Source: Cerina litoralis
GTDB taxonomy: Bacteria > Bacteroidota > Bacteroidia > Flavobacteriales > Flavobacteriaceae
Reading direction: 5' to 3'
NCBI GenBank assembly: GCA_022008415.1
Contig: JAIRBC010000012.1
Span: 1-64,000, forward strand
DNA length: 64,000 bases
Below are positions 7,592 to 16,367 of the stretch, piece after piece. The position numbers were made by a program, and so were the translations under genes. Numbering within the stretch: position 1 is the first letter of the stretch; the number at the start of each line of letters is the position of its first letter. Below the pieces are notes generated by a model, which was not told where the DNA came from, searched no databases, and saw only the letters and a list, made by a program, of their open reading frames with translations.

Positions 7592-8770
7592 ATGGGTTCT
7601 ACTACCAGCGACAGATATAACCAAAGAGGAGTGTCGGCCTCCAAGGAGGATGTGCACAATGCCATAAAGAACATCGATAAAGGTCTTTTTCCTAAGGCCT
7701 TTTGTAAGATTGTGCCCGACTATCTTACCCAAGATGAGGAATTTTGCCTGGTAATGCATGCGGATGGAGCGGGAACCAAATCTTCCTTGGCCTATATGTA
7801 CTGGAAGGAAACCGGGGATCTCTCCGTATGGAAGGGAATTGCCCAGGATGCCCTGATAATGAACATCGATGACCTTATCTGCGTTGGTGCCACGGACAAT
7901 ATAATGCTTTCCTCTACCATTGGACGGAACAAAAATTTGATTCCTTCAGAGGTAATTTCATCCATTATCAATGGAACGGAGGAATTAATAGCCGAATTGG
8001 GGAACCATGGTATTACAATTCGCTCAACGGGGGGGGAGACGGCCGATGTGGGCGACCTTGTACGGACCATTATAGTGGATTCTACCGTGGTAGCACGCCT
8101 AAAAAGGAAGGAGGTAATAGATAATGCAAATATCCGGCCGGGCGATGTTATCGTAGGTCTAGAATCGTTTGGACAGGCCAATTATGAAAAAGAATACAAT
8201 GGAGGTATGGGAAGCAACGGCCTCACCTCGGCCAGGCATGACGTTTTCTCCAAATATCTCGCTAAAAAATATCCTGAAAGTTACGATGCGGCGGTCCCCG
8301 ATCAACTCGTTTATTCCGGTAACGTAAAATTGACCGATACCGTTCCCAATGCGCCCCTAAATGCGGGGAAATTAGTACTGTCGCCCACGCGGACCTATGC
8401 GCCCATTATTAAAAAAATATTGCAAAAATACAGCTCCAAGGATATCCACGGGATGGTACATTGCAGCGGAGGTGCCCAGACTAAAATTCTTCATTTTGTA
8501 GAAAATCTCCACGTAATCAAGGACAACCTATTCCCTGTTCCGCCGTTGTTCCAATTGATCCAGGAACAATCAGGTACCAGTTGGCAAGAAATGTACCAGG
8601 TCTTTAACTGTGGGCACCGTATGGAACTGTATGTGGAGGAGTCTATCGCACAGGATTTAATGAATATTTCCCAAAGTTTCGGGGTAAAGGCCAAAATCAT
8701 TGGCAGGGTGGCCGAAAGTCCAACCAAAAAACTCACCATAGCAAGCGAATTCGGCACCTTTTTATACTAG
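7592..8770 (+). CDS. purM: Phosphoribosylformylglycinamidine cyclo-ligase-like (AIR synthase family)
   Basis: This 392-residue protein has the two-domain PurM/AIR synthase fold. The N-terminal part carries the metal and nucleotide segments MHADGAGTKSSLA, DALIMNIDDLICVGATDN and GGETADVGDLV. The C-terminal part has IHGMVHCSGGAQTKI and NCGHRMELYV. It closes the imidazole ring of AIR in purine synthesis. It belongs to the longer Bacteroidetes branch (classical PurM is about 345 residues). purL lies elsewhere in this window at 49615. Assignment to PurM rather than another AIR-synthase relative rests on family knowledge. Confidence 0.85.
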   Translation: MGSTTSDRYNQRGVSASKEDVHNAIKNIDKGLFPKAFCKIVPDYLTQDEEFCLVMHADGAGTKSSLAYMYWKETGDLSVWKGIAQDALIMNIDDLICVGATDNIMLSSTIGRNKNLIPSEVISSIINGTEELIAELGNHGITIRSTGGETADVGDLVRTIIVDSTVVARLKRKEVIDNANIRPGDVIVGLESFGQANYEKEYNGGMGSNGLTSARHDVFSKYLAKKYPESYDAAVPDQLVYSGNVKLTDTVPNAPLNAGKLVLSPTRTYAPIIKKILQKYSSKDIHGMVHCSGGAQTKILHFVENLHVIKDNLFPVPPLFQLIQEQSGTSWQEMYQVFNCGHRMELYVEESIAQDLMNISQSFGVKAKIIGRVAESPTKKLTIASEFGTFLY

Positions 8771-8980
8771 TGTTTAGCAATTGGATACTAAATGGATATT
8801 TAAAAGTGTCCTCGGAATTACTGCAAAATGCCAAACTCCTAAAAACCTTTAAGTACATCCGCTTAGCTTCGTTTTTCGTTGCCCAAAAAATTGGGATACT
8901 CCGTTAAAGTTTGCCTAGATCATAATTAAGGTATACGAATACGGATTTTTGGTCGTTGTTCTAATATAAATGACATAGGT

Positions 8981-9421
8981 ATGGAGAGAAAGGAATTTTT
9001 GAGAAATTTAGGTGCTGGAGCTGCGTTTGCCCTAATTTTTCCCTGTGTACATGGATGTTCCAAAGATGAAGAAAGCGGAGAGATCAAACCTGTACCTGAT
9101 GGCGTTGATTTTACCATCGACCTCAATTCGGCGGAAGGAGCCAAATTGGCCAATAATGGTGATTTTGTTCTTAAAAACTTGGTTGTTGTGGCCAAGAATT
9201 TAGAAGGAGCATATGTTGCCGCCAGTCAAATATGTAGCCATGAATCTTATGATCAGGTTCGGTTCATTGAGGATGATGGAGGTATTTTTCGCTGTAATGT
9301 TCACGGATCTCGTTTTGCCCAAAATGGCACGCCCTTAAATCAGGTCGATAGTAAAACCGCCAAACCATTAAAAATTTTTAAAACCGAATTGACAGGTACT
9401 ATGTTACGAATTTTTGAATGA
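8981..9421 (+). CDS. Rieske [2Fe-2S] lipoprotein
   Basis: A 146-residue exported redox protein. The N-terminus (MERKEFLRNLGAGAAFALIF) resembles a Tat-like or hydrophobic signal and is followed by a lipobox-like VHGC (Cys26). The Rieske ligands are present as C85-S-H87 and C105-N-V-H108. The small size means the cluster domain is essentially the whole protein. It is followed by a thioredoxin-like protein and ApbE, so it probably belongs to a periplasmic electron-transfer module that also involves covalently bound FMN. The partner is not visible here. Confidence 0.9.
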   Translation: MERKEFLRNLGAGAAFALIFPCVHGCSKDEESGEIKPVPDGVDFTIDLNSAEGAKLANNGDFVLKNLVVVAKNLEGAYVAASQICSHESYDQVRFIEDDGGIFRCNVHGSRFAQNGTPLNQVDSKTAKPLKIFKTELTGTMLRIFE

Positions 9422-9468
9422 CTTAAATAGGTATTGGATACTGTTGCGTTTTCCCCCAATCGTAGAAC

Positions 9469-9903
9469 ATGAAATACTTTGCCTTATACCTATGCCTATC
9501 CATGTCCCTAGCTGTGTATTCACAGGATTGGCAACCAAACTACGCCGAAGCCGTCGCTACTGCCAATGAGGAGAACAAACCCATTTTATTGGTTTTTTCT
9601 GGTTCCGATTGGTGTGGTCCGTGTATGAAGCTGGACAGGGATGTATGGAGTTCACCGGAATTCGAGATCTATGCAACCCGGAGACTAGTACTCTACAGGG
9701 CAGATTTCCCTAGAAAAAAGGGACATCGCCTACCCAAGGCACTAGCAGCCGAAAATGGCAGATTGGCCGAAAGCTACAATCCCAATGGCTATTTTCCCTT
9801 AATTGTCTTGTTGGACAAAAAACAACAGGTACTGGGCAAGACCGGATACAAGAAAATGCCGCCCCAAGATTATGTCTCACTTTTAAATTCTTTTGTAAAG
9901 TGA
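9469..9903 (+). CDS. Secreted thioredoxin-family protein
   Basis: A 144-residue protein with a signal peptide (cleavage near AVYSQ) and a thioredoxin fold whose active site is W48-C-G-P-C52. It is of the DUF255/thioredoxin_7 style (NEENKPILLVFSGSDWCGPC) and probably works as a periplasmic disulfide reductase or carrier. It overlaps the following apbE by 4 nt (GTGA), so the two are likely translated together. Confidence 0.9.
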   Translation: MKYFALYLCLSMSLAVYSQDWQPNYAEAVATANEENKPILLVFSGSDWCGPCMKLDRDVWSSPEFEIYATRRLVLYRADFPRKKGHRLPKALAAENGRLAESYNPNGYFPLIVLLDKKQQVLGKTGYKKMPPQDYVSLLNSFVK

Positions 9904-10895
9904 AGATATTTTTACCTCTCGTTTTAGTTTTTTTTCTGGTTTATGGCAATGCCCAAGAGCCCAAATACGTAACCGTTCACCGGACGGTAAAATTGATGGG
10001 CAGTAGGTTCGATATAACCGTGGTGGCACAGAACGAAGAAATTGGGTATATTAATATAGAGGAAGCGATTGCGGAGATTGCAAGGATCGAGAAGATGATT
10101 TCATCCTGGGATCCGGATTCCGAGACTTCCTTGATCAATAAAAATGCGGGGGTTAGGCCGGTAAAGGTTAGCGATGAGCTATTTAAGCTTCTAGAACGCG
10201 CAAAACTGGTATCGGAAATAACCGATGGCGCCTTTGACATTTCCTATGCCTCCATGGACGAGGTATGGAAATTTGATGGCAGTATGAACCATCCGCCCAC
10301 CCCTCTTCAAATAAAACGATCAATAGCCAAGGTGGGTTATAAAAAGATAATCCTCAATAGAGAACAGGGTACCGTTTTCTTAAGGGATGCGGGAATGAAA
10401 ATTGGTTTGGGGGGAATAGGCAAGGGGTATGCCGCGGATAAGACCAAGGAACTTTTAATATCCAAACAAGTAAGGGCGGGCATCATTAATGCTTCCGGAG
10501 ATCTAACCACGTGGGGAACAAAAGCAAGTGGGGAAAAATGGCTGATCGGAATCGCCAACCCATTGAGCAAGGAGAAAATATTTTCCTGGGTTCCCATCGT
10601 AGAATCCTCTGTGGCCACATCCGGGAATTATGAGAAGTTCGTGACTTTTAACGGGGCAAAGTACTCCCATATAATAGACCCTAGAACTGGGTATCCCAGT
10701 ACAGGGATAAATAGTGTCTCCATTTTTTCCAAAAGTGCCGAGATGTGCGATGCCTTGGCCACGGCGGTGTTCATTATGGGAAGGGATACCGGATTGGCAT
10801 TTATAGACCAGCTGGATGGTATTGAGGCCATCATCGTGGATAGCAAAAATAAAATTTACAAGAGTAGTGGCATACTTTTCGATACCACTCCATAG
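9900..10895 (+). CDS. apbE: FAD:protein FMN transferase
   Basis: A 331-residue exported flavin transferase (signal peptide ending near YGNAQ). It attaches FMN to Thr/Ser of client flavoproteins outside the cytoplasm. Family marks are GLGGIGKGYAADK, the NASGDLTTWG turn, and HIIDPRTGYPS near the metal-binding C-terminus. The GTG start at 9900 overlaps the TGA of the thioredoxin gene, which decides the start. In many relatives such genes are followed by DUF4266 and DUF3570 genes; here the operon stops and the next gene is convergent. Confidence 0.94.
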   Translation: MKIFLPLVLVFFLVYGNAQEPKYVTVHRTVKLMGSRFDITVVAQNEEIGYINIEEAIAEIARIEKMISSWDPDSETSLINKNAGVRPVKVSDELFKLLERAKLVSEITDGAFDISYASMDEVWKFDGSMNHPPTPLQIKRSIAKVGYKKIILNREQGTVFLRDAGMKIGLGGIGKGYAADKTKELLISKQVRAGIINASGDLTTWGTKASGEKWLIGIANPLSKEKIFSWVPIVESSVATSGNYEKFVTFNGAKYSHIIDPRTGYPSTGINSVSIFSKSAEMCDALATAVFIMGRDTGLAFIDQLDGIEAIIVDSKNKIYKSSGILFDTTP

Positions 10896-10917
10896 GATCC
10901 CATAAGCTAGATTTCCG

Positions 10918-12372
10918 TTACTTTAGTACGATATCGCTATATTTAGAGTTTAGAATGATATCCCTTTCCGTGTTACCTTCTAAATGGTAACCTTTGTAAT
11001 AGGCACTTTTTTTATCGTCCCCTGTCTTTTTTAGCGTTAATTTGGCCGGTGGCTTTACGTTAGATGCCGTACTGTTAATTTGAATATCAAAAGCCGATTG
11101 TGGCAGTGAAAAGTCCAATTCCGAATTTTCGACGAAAATATCCAACTTGGTAAAATTTGGGGCAACGGAATTGATCGTCAAAACCCCAAAACTATTTTTA
11201 ATTAGGGCGCTGTTCAACATTTGATCGATGGTAACATTGGAGGATATCGAATTTAAGGTCAATACTCCTACTTCCTTAAGGTCTATATTTTCCGAGTAGT
11301 CCGCCCTGAGTTGGCCTTCGTTCCAATTTTGGACTCTTACGGGGGTGTAGGAGGCCATGATGTTGGTTTTTATTCCATCAATTGTGGTTGCCAAAAGGGT
11401 GGCATAGGAAAGGTTTGCGCTCATGTTTTTAGTATCCCCCGTCAATTTCACCTCTCCATGGCGGACGTTCATTTTTAAACGCACCGATTTTGGCATTTTA
11501 ATTTTTATTGTCTTTCTTATCTTTATATTTTCGTTCTTTCCATGCGAAGACCGATAATAGATATTGTCGCCTCGGTCACTATCCCTAAGGATAATTCTGC
11601 TCTGACCCCTTTGTTGTGCCATGATCACCCTGCGTTCTTCCATCGCTTCCCGCTGTTTTTCCCGAGCCTCTTGTTGTATCTCTCTTTGTTGTTCGCGGGC
11701 CTCATTCATCTGTTCGCGGGCTTTTTCCCTCGCTTCTGTCATCTCCCTTCTTTTCTCTTCCATTACCTCCCTTTTCGCCTTCATTTTTTCGGCCCACGCT
11801 TCCATTTTTTTCTGGTATTCTTCACCGTAGTTCTTTTGAAAGTCTTTTTGCCACTGCTTCAGGTACTTTTCGCCATCCTTTTTATAGGCCTCGTAATCAA
11901 ATGGAGGAACCGGTGCCATAGGTACGGGAGGCATAGCGTCAATTTCCGGTATATCGGGTATATCGGGTATATTTAGAAGCAGCGGTTCCATTTCAGGGAT
12001 ATCCGGAATCGCAATATTCAATCCCTCCAGGTTTATCTCCGGGTTAAAGACCCATCCGTATCCACCGCCAGTAGATACCTCAACCTTGTTGCTGTTTCCA
12101 ATAATCCTGACCTCATGGTCGTCAAAATATCCGCTTGCTTCCTCCGGGGTCAGTCCTTCTATTTCCACAACCGCAACCACCGATACTTGATCTTTGTTCC
12201 AGGTGTCGAATTCTATATCCGCATTACTGGTGTTCAGTTCCAAAATGGCATCCTTGTTAACATTAAAATTTTCCTTATAGGTTTTGGTCTGTTTTTGTCC
12301 GAAGGCCTGTACCATGGTTAATCCAAGAATAGCAATTGTAATTGCTCGGATCGTCTTAAGCGACTGTTTCAT
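10918..12372 (-). CDS. DUF4097-like secreted protein with charged coiled coil
   Basis: A 484-residue exported protein (signal peptide ending AFGQ). The N-terminal third and C-terminal third are beta-rich (LELNTSNADIEFDTWNKDQ; NSISSNVTIDQML), like adhesin or DUF4097 beta-helix repeats. Between them are a Pro-rich IPDIP repeat (about residues 130-150) and a long Glu/Arg/Gln-rich helix (about 180-270) that is probably a coiled coil. It is the last gene of an ECF sigma operon and overlaps the preceding gene by 17 nt. A role in envelope stress sensing is inferred from context only. Confidence 0.75.
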   Translation of the reverse strand: MKQSLKTIRAITIAILGLTMVQAFGQKQTKTYKENFNVNKDAILELNTSNADIEFDTWNKDQVSVVAVVEIEGLTPEEASGYFDDHEVRIIGNSNKVEVSTGGGYGWVFNPEINLEGLNIAIPDIPEMEPLLLNIPDIPDIPEIDAMPPVPMAPVPPFDYEAYKKDGEKYLKQWQKDFQKNYGEEYQKKMEAWAEKMKAKREVMEEKRREMTEAREKAREQMNEAREQQREIQQEAREKQREAMEERRVIMAQQRGQSRIILRDSDRGDNIYYRSSHGKNENIKIRKTIKIKMPKSVRLKMNVRHGEVKLTGDTKNMSANLSYATLLATTIDGIKTNIMASYTPVRVQNWNEGQLRADYSENIDLKEVGVLTLNSISSNVTIDQMLNSALIKNSFGVLTINSVAPNFTKLDIFVENSELDFSLPQSAFDIQINSTASNVKPPAKLTLKKTGDDKKSAYYKGYHLEGNTERDIILNSKYSDIVLK

Positions 12373-12934
12373 TTTTTTTGGTTTTTAATTCGTTTAACTT
12401 TTCTTTTAGTTTGTACAATAGTTGCAATCTAAGTTGCAAGTTCTTAATAAGCGCGGTTATCGTTTGCTCGTTTGGCCCCATTTGGTTCAACTCCTGGTTC
12501 AACCTTAAATATTCATCATTCAGATCGGCTAAGCGCGACATATAGCCATCCACTACGTTCCTATATTTCTTGGAAACTTGCAATTGTGCGAGCTCCAGAT
12601 TGATGTTGGCCAGGTAATATTGTTCCACCTTTTTGAGGTCCGGGGATAGATCTCCAAGTGAAATTGAAGGGTTGACCGTAGCGTCGTCGTGCTCCGTTGT
12701 CGTGGTGGCCGGTGCATCGTTGGGTTTGTTGTTGTCCTTGTTCCAGATAAGTATACCCGTACACACCAATACCAAAATGGTCGCTGCGATCCTTACGAAA
12801 TGGAATCGAGGTCTGTCGCGCAAGGGAATTTCGGTGTTCAAACGTTCCAGAAAGCGTTCCCGATGCCCTTCTTTTAGCGTTGACAGAGGTTTCTCTCTTT
12901 CTCCCTCGAACATTTTTCTAAGATCCTGTGACAT
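12356..12934 (-). CDS. Single-pass membrane protein, probable anti-sigma factor
   Basis: A 192-residue protein with a cytoplasmic N-terminus (about 45 residues, including KEGHRERFLERLNTEIP), one membrane segment (VRIAATILVLVCTGILIW) and a periplasmic helical region rich in Leu, Gln and Asn. This topology, and its place between an ECF sigma gene (overlap 17 nt) and an exported protein gene (overlap 17 nt), suggest a membrane anti-sigma factor. No recognised anti-sigma zinc motif is present. Confidence 0.7.
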   Translation of the reverse strand: MSQDLRKMFEGEREKPLSTLKEGHRERFLERLNTEIPLRDRPRFHFVRIAATILVLVCTGILIWNKDNNKPNDAPATTTTEHDDATVNPSISLGDLSPDLKKVEQYYLANINLELAQLQVSKKYRNVVDGYMSRLADLNDEYLRLNQELNQMGPNEQTITALIKNLQLRLQLLYKLKEKLNELKTKKNETVA

Positions 12935-13457
12935 AGTTTCTAGACTTTAACAATTCTTTTAAATATCCCTTGCCCCGCAAGAGACGGGTTCTACAGGCCG
13001 ATTCCGTAATGTTAAGTATCTGCGCAATTTCACCGTGATCGTAACCTTCTATTAAAAACAGTTGCACCACAGACTTGTATTTTACGGGTATATCTTCCAT
13101 AGCCCAACGTATTGCCTTTATGGTCGTTCCATCGGGAACGTTCCAATCCTCGTCTTCTACAATGTGTATGCTTTCGTTAAGTTCTTCAAAGCGTCTTTTA
13201 TTGGATCTTATAAAATCGATGCTCTTGTTGATAACGATTTTTTTTAACCACGCACCAAAAGTGACCTCGCCTTTGTATTGGTTAATTTTTTGAAACGCCC
13301 TGATAAATGACTCCTGCACCACGTCTTCGGCGTCGTCCTTATTTCCCAGATAGCGCATGGCAACACAGAACATACCATTACAGTACTGATCGTAAAGTTT
13401 CATTTGCGCCTTTCGGTCGTTCGCCTTGCATTGCGCAACCAAATCTATCTGAAACAT
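12918..13457 (-). CDS. ECF RNA polymerase sigma factor
   Basis: A sigma-70 family ECF factor of about 179 residues. Region 2 contains LYDQYCNGMFCVAMRYLGNKDDAEDVVQESFIRAF, quoted in part as DAEDVVQESFIRAF. Region 4 contains GYDHGEIAQILNITESACR, a helix-turn-helix. The Met at 13457 is preferred because relatives begin MFQxDLxxxCKAND. An in-frame upstream Met at 13517 would add 20 polar residues. It is the first gene of a three-gene operon with the anti-sigma candidate and a DUF4097-like protein. Confidence 0.92.
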   Translation of the reverse strand: MFQIDLVAQCKANDRKAQMKLYDQYCNGMFCVAMRYLGNKDDAEDVVQESFIRAFQKINQYKGEVTFGAWLKKIVINKSIDFIRSNKRRFEELNESIHIVEDEDWNVPDGTTIKAIRWAMEDIPVKYKSVVQLFLIEGYDHGEIAQILNITESACRTRLLRGKGYLKELLKSRNYVTGS

Positions 13458-13616
13458 AAGGCCGGTTTCTTTGCGGGTTTTGAGATCCTTGTCATAAGGA
13501 CGATTAAAATTTTTCAATGTGACAAAAAAGGGTATTTTTATACTTGGAATTCATCTTGATTATTGGATTTGCACTGAGCCCCGAACGGTTGGCACGTAAT
13601 CAATGAAGTCTTTTTT

Positions 13617-13735
13617 AGTTGCATGACCATAGCCGTCGTATTCAAAAATAACCAAATTAGAGTGCAATCTGCCCTATTTTGCCATCCGGCCGGGTATGCG
13701 GAATTTCGAGGTGAAGAGGAAATTTAAGATGGAAT
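13617..13735 (+). repeat. Copy A of a dispersed small-ORF element
   Basis: It contains a 34-codon ORF (13623-13727) beginning MTIAVVFKNNQIRVQSA. This aligns without gaps to MAKVTVLKDNKIEVQPA of copy B at 46004. By my count about 34 of the first 51 nt are identical, and similarity resumes at GCGGAATTTCG. The end is degenerate, so this copy is probably inactive. Confidence 0.4.
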
Positions 13736-13801
13736 ATTTAATGAGCGGGTTTAATCTTTTTGCGTTTAGCGAAAATTAGACATTTTTTTGTCCACTTGAA
13801 G

Positions 13802-13835
13802 GTCCGACAGAATGACCTTTCGGACTGGCTTTTTT
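13802..13835 (+). terminator. Terminator-like hairpin upstream of galM
   Basis: GTCCGA (13802-13807) pairs with TCGGAC (13820-13825), followed by TGGC and six T. An alternative pairing, AAGGTC (13799-13804) with GACCTT (13814-13819), excludes the first. No plus-strand gene lies immediately upstream. Confidence 0.35.
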
Positions 13836-13913
13836 AAGTTGCATAGCCCTGAAGCTTCGGGATTTGGCAAATAGAAAAAGTTTAAACCAGTTCAGTAATT
13901 AAAAAGCGATAAT

Positions 13914-14819
13914 ATGAATCAAGTCACCATAAAAAACGACTTTATTACCCTTACGGTATTGGATTTTGGGGCCGTTATCCAAAAATTGATGGTCAAGAAT
14001 AAATTCGGTACCCCTACCAATGTAGTTGCCGGTTATGAGGAGCCAACAAAATATATAGACGATAAAAAAGCCATGGGTGTATGCGTCGGAAGGTATGCTG
14101 GACGAATTTCCCAAGGTGGGTTTGTCCTAGAGGGAAAAAGGTACCCGATCTACGCCAAGGACGGGGTACACCTTCATGGGGGGAAAGTCGGATTCGGAAA
14201 GAAGTATTGGACAATAGAAAAGGTACACGACGGGGAGGAGCCCTTTGTAAGGCTAACCTATCTCAGTGTAGCTATGGAAGAAGGATATCCAGGTAATCTG
14301 CAGGTATCCGTAACCTATAAGTTATCTGGCAATGTGCTCCATATAGACCACAGGGCCACTACCGATAAAACGACGGTTGTAAATCTGACGAACCATTCTT
14401 ATTTTAGACTGGACGACGCCGATAAAATTAATGGGTACGACCTACAGCTCAACTGTCCCCAAGTTTTGGAAACCCGGGAAAACCTTCTCCCCACGGGAAG
14501 AATTCTGCCGGTTAAAAACACAAAATACGATTTTTTAAAGAAAAAGAAAATAGGCCCGATCCGATTGGACGACCCAATGGTCATAGATAAGAATACAAAC
14601 ATCGCAGGGTACGTGCATTCCGATAAGTCGGGAATTTCAATGCAGGTCATCACCAATCAACCCGCGGTAGTCATATATACTCCGCCAGGATTTCCCGCGA
14701 TTTGTTTTGAGACCCAGAATTATCCCGATGCGCCTAACCAACCCAATTTTCCTTCCAGCGTTTTAAAACCTGGCGAGACGTATTTAAATGAATCGGAATT
14801 TATTTTTGGAGTCGAATAA
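13914..14819 (+). CDS. galM: Galactose mutarotase (aldose 1-epimerase)
   Basis: A 301-residue enzyme interconverting alpha and beta anomers of aldoses. Family marks are GRYAGRIS near residue 60, HLHGGKVGFGKKYW, the catalytic His in LTNHSYFRLD and the catalytic Glu in AICFETQNYPDAPNQPNFPS. The length is slightly short for GalM (about 340), and there is no signal peptide, so it is cytosolic. It stands alone between a convergent-type hairpin region and meaB. Confidence 0.93.
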   Translation: MNQVTIKNDFITLTVLDFGAVIQKLMVKNKFGTPTNVVAGYEEPTKYIDDKKAMGVCVGRYAGRISQGGFVLEGKRYPIYAKDGVHLHGGKVGFGKKYWTIEKVHDGEEPFVRLTYLSVAMEEGYPGNLQVSVTYKLSGNVLHIDHRATTDKTTVVNLTNHSYFRLDDADKINGYDLQLNCPQVLETRENLLPTGRILPVKNTKYDFLKKKKIGPIRLDDPMVIDKNTNIAGYVHSDKSGISMQVITNQPAVVIYTPPGFPAICFETQNYPDAPNQPNFPSSVLKPGETYLNESEFIFGVE

Positions 14820-15034
14820 ATTTCGAAGAGTACCCGTATTTAAAAAGGGTCTCTACTTAACGGCTGTCCATAGGGTAGAATGTCTGAGCTAAAATATCAA
14901 TGAACAAGGATTGCGAGGCCTACGCGAACACCTGGCTGTATCAAGGTCGGGCAGGAAGTGGAAGGGATTGTTTTTAAAACGGGCGTTATGTATATATCGG
15001 ATGGGCTAACCGGGCAAAATAAATCGTAGAACTT

Positions 15035-16126
15035 TTGAATACACCCAAGAAAAGATCGAAAGCATCGAAAGAAAACTTTGGAGAAGGGAAACCGACTCCA
15101 TCAAATCTTAATGTGGATGCCATATCTAAAATTAAATCTTCACGGTCCGTTCCCCGATCCGTGGATTACAAGGATCTGACCCAGGAACTGCTTCGGGGCA
15201 ATAAAATGGCCCTAGCCAGGGCAATAAGTTTGGTAGAGAGCGCCCGATCCGATCATCACCAGATCGCCAATAAAATTATAGAGGAAAGTTTACCTTATGG
15301 TGCCAAAAGTATTCGTATCGGCATTACGGGTGTCCCGGGGGTAGGAAAGAGTACTTTTATAGACGGGATTGGAAGTCTGCTGACGGAATTGGGACATAAG
15401 GTGGCGGTACTTGCTGTAGATCCCAGCAGTTCCTTGAGTAAAGGGAGTATTTTGGGAGATAAGACCCGGATGCAAAACCTGGCCAAAGACCCCAACGCCT
15501 ATATACGTCCCACGCCAACGGGGAATTCCCTTGGAGGGGTTGCGAGTAAGACCCGAGAGAGTATTGTGCTTTGTGAGGCAGCCGGTTTCAATATTATATG
15601 GATTGAAACCGTAGGCGTTGGCCAGAGCGAGATTGCGGTACACCAGATGGTCGATTTTTTTCTATTGCTGCAATTGCCAGGGGCAGGGGACGAGCTGCAG
15701 GGAATAAAAAGAGGCATAGTGGAAATGGCCGATGCTATTGCAATCAATAAAGCCGATGCAGAGAGGCTGCCCATGGCTAAAAGGGCCAAAATGGAATATT
15801 CAAGGGCCCTTCACTTGTATCCACCAAAAGAAAATGGATGGGTCCCAAAAGTACTCCTGTGTTCGGCCCAAGAAAATACCGGGATAATGGAGGTGTGGGA
15901 AATGATTGTAAAGTATATAGGGGAAACTACGGAAAATGGACATTTTTTGTCCAAGAGAAAGGAGCAAAATAGATATTGGTTCCTTCAGGCCTTTGAAGAA
16001 GGCCTAAATCGAAAAATGCAAGAAAATTCTGTGGTAAAAGAACAAAAGGAAAAACTGCTCCAAGAGGTTATGGAGAGCAGAATGTCACCTTTGAAGGCGG
16101 CAGAAAAGCTTCTAAAATTAATTTAG
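15035..16126 (+). CDS. meaB: Methylmalonyl-CoA mutase-associated GTPase MeaB
   Basis: A 363-residue G3E P-loop GTPase that protects and loads adenosylcobalamin-dependent methylmalonyl-CoA mutase. The Walker A motif GVPGVGKST lies near residue 100. Switch and metal segments follow as VLAVDPSSSLSKGSILGDKTRM, seen in part as DPSSSLSKGSILGDKTRM. ETVGVGQSE is the Walker B region and INKADA is the base-recognition motif. A TTG start at 15035 is the only suitable start after the in-frame stop at 15020. It gives a 35-residue Lys/Ser-rich extension compared with the usual 325-330 residues. No mutase gene lies in the window. Confidence 0.92.
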   Translation: MNTPKKRSKASKENFGEGKPTPSNLNVDAISKIKSSRSVPRSVDYKDLTQELLRGNKMALARAISLVESARSDHHQIANKIIEESLPYGAKSIRIGITGVPGVGKSTFIDGIGSLLTELGHKVAVLAVDPSSSLSKGSILGDKTRMQNLAKDPNAYIRPTPTGNSLGGVASKTRESIVLCEAAGFNIIWIETVGVGQSEIAVHQMVDFFLLLQLPGAGDELQGIKRGIVEMADAIAINKADAERLPMAKRAKMEYSRALHLYPPKENGWVPKVLLCSAQENTGIMEVWEMIVKYIGETTENGHFLSKRKEQNRYWFLQAFEEGLNRKMQENSVVKEQKEKLLQEVMESRMSPLKAAEKLLKLI

Positions 16127-16228
16127 TAGATTACCTAGGAAAAATTATTCGTATCTAGTCCAAGCGGAAAGGCCGGTTAAGGCAGTCGTTGATTTTTTGT
16201 CGGAACTGGGCAAAAAATGCAGCGGTAA

Positions 16229-16250
16229 TGCCAAAGCTATTGGCTTGGCA
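16229..16250. repeat. Inverted repeat in the meaB-glycosyltransferase gap
   Basis: TGCCAA (16229-16234) pairs with TTGGCA (16245-16250), with an inner alternative GCCAA/TTGGC (16240-16244). No T-run follows. The remainder of 16127-16367 shows no gene. Confidence 0.35.
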
Positions 16251-16336
16251 TGACACGGGAACATAAAAATAAATTGAACCCGATCAATTCCGACCAAGCT
16301 TGATCGTTATAATCCCAGCGGTGGGAATAAAAACAT

Positions 16337-16344
16337 TAAATTTG
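16337..16344 (+). promoter_or_regulatory. -7 box of the glycosyltransferase gene
   Basis: TAAATTTG matches TAnnTTTG 23 nt before the ATG at 16368. No TTG is seen at the correct spacing. Confidence 0.45.
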
Positions 16345-16367
16345 TCCCTATCCTAAAACCGAACCAA

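Larger units (their letters stand above)
13518..13913. other. Intergenic region with small-ORF element and hairpins
   Basis: No ordinary gene lies here. It holds the 5' region of the sigma operon; a degenerate copy (13617-13735) of an element also present near 46.0 kb; a hairpin with T-run at 13802-13835; and a small palindrome, CCCTGAAGCTTCGGG, at 13847-13861. A TATTTTTG box on the minus strand (13643-13650) could serve the sigma operon. Confidence 0.5.

Noticed and set aside
14855-15030. Protein-like stretch (GCIKVGQEVEGIVFKTGV) between galM and meaB
   Set aside because: The frame is closed by a stop shortly upstream and has no start; too short to call more than a possible relic.
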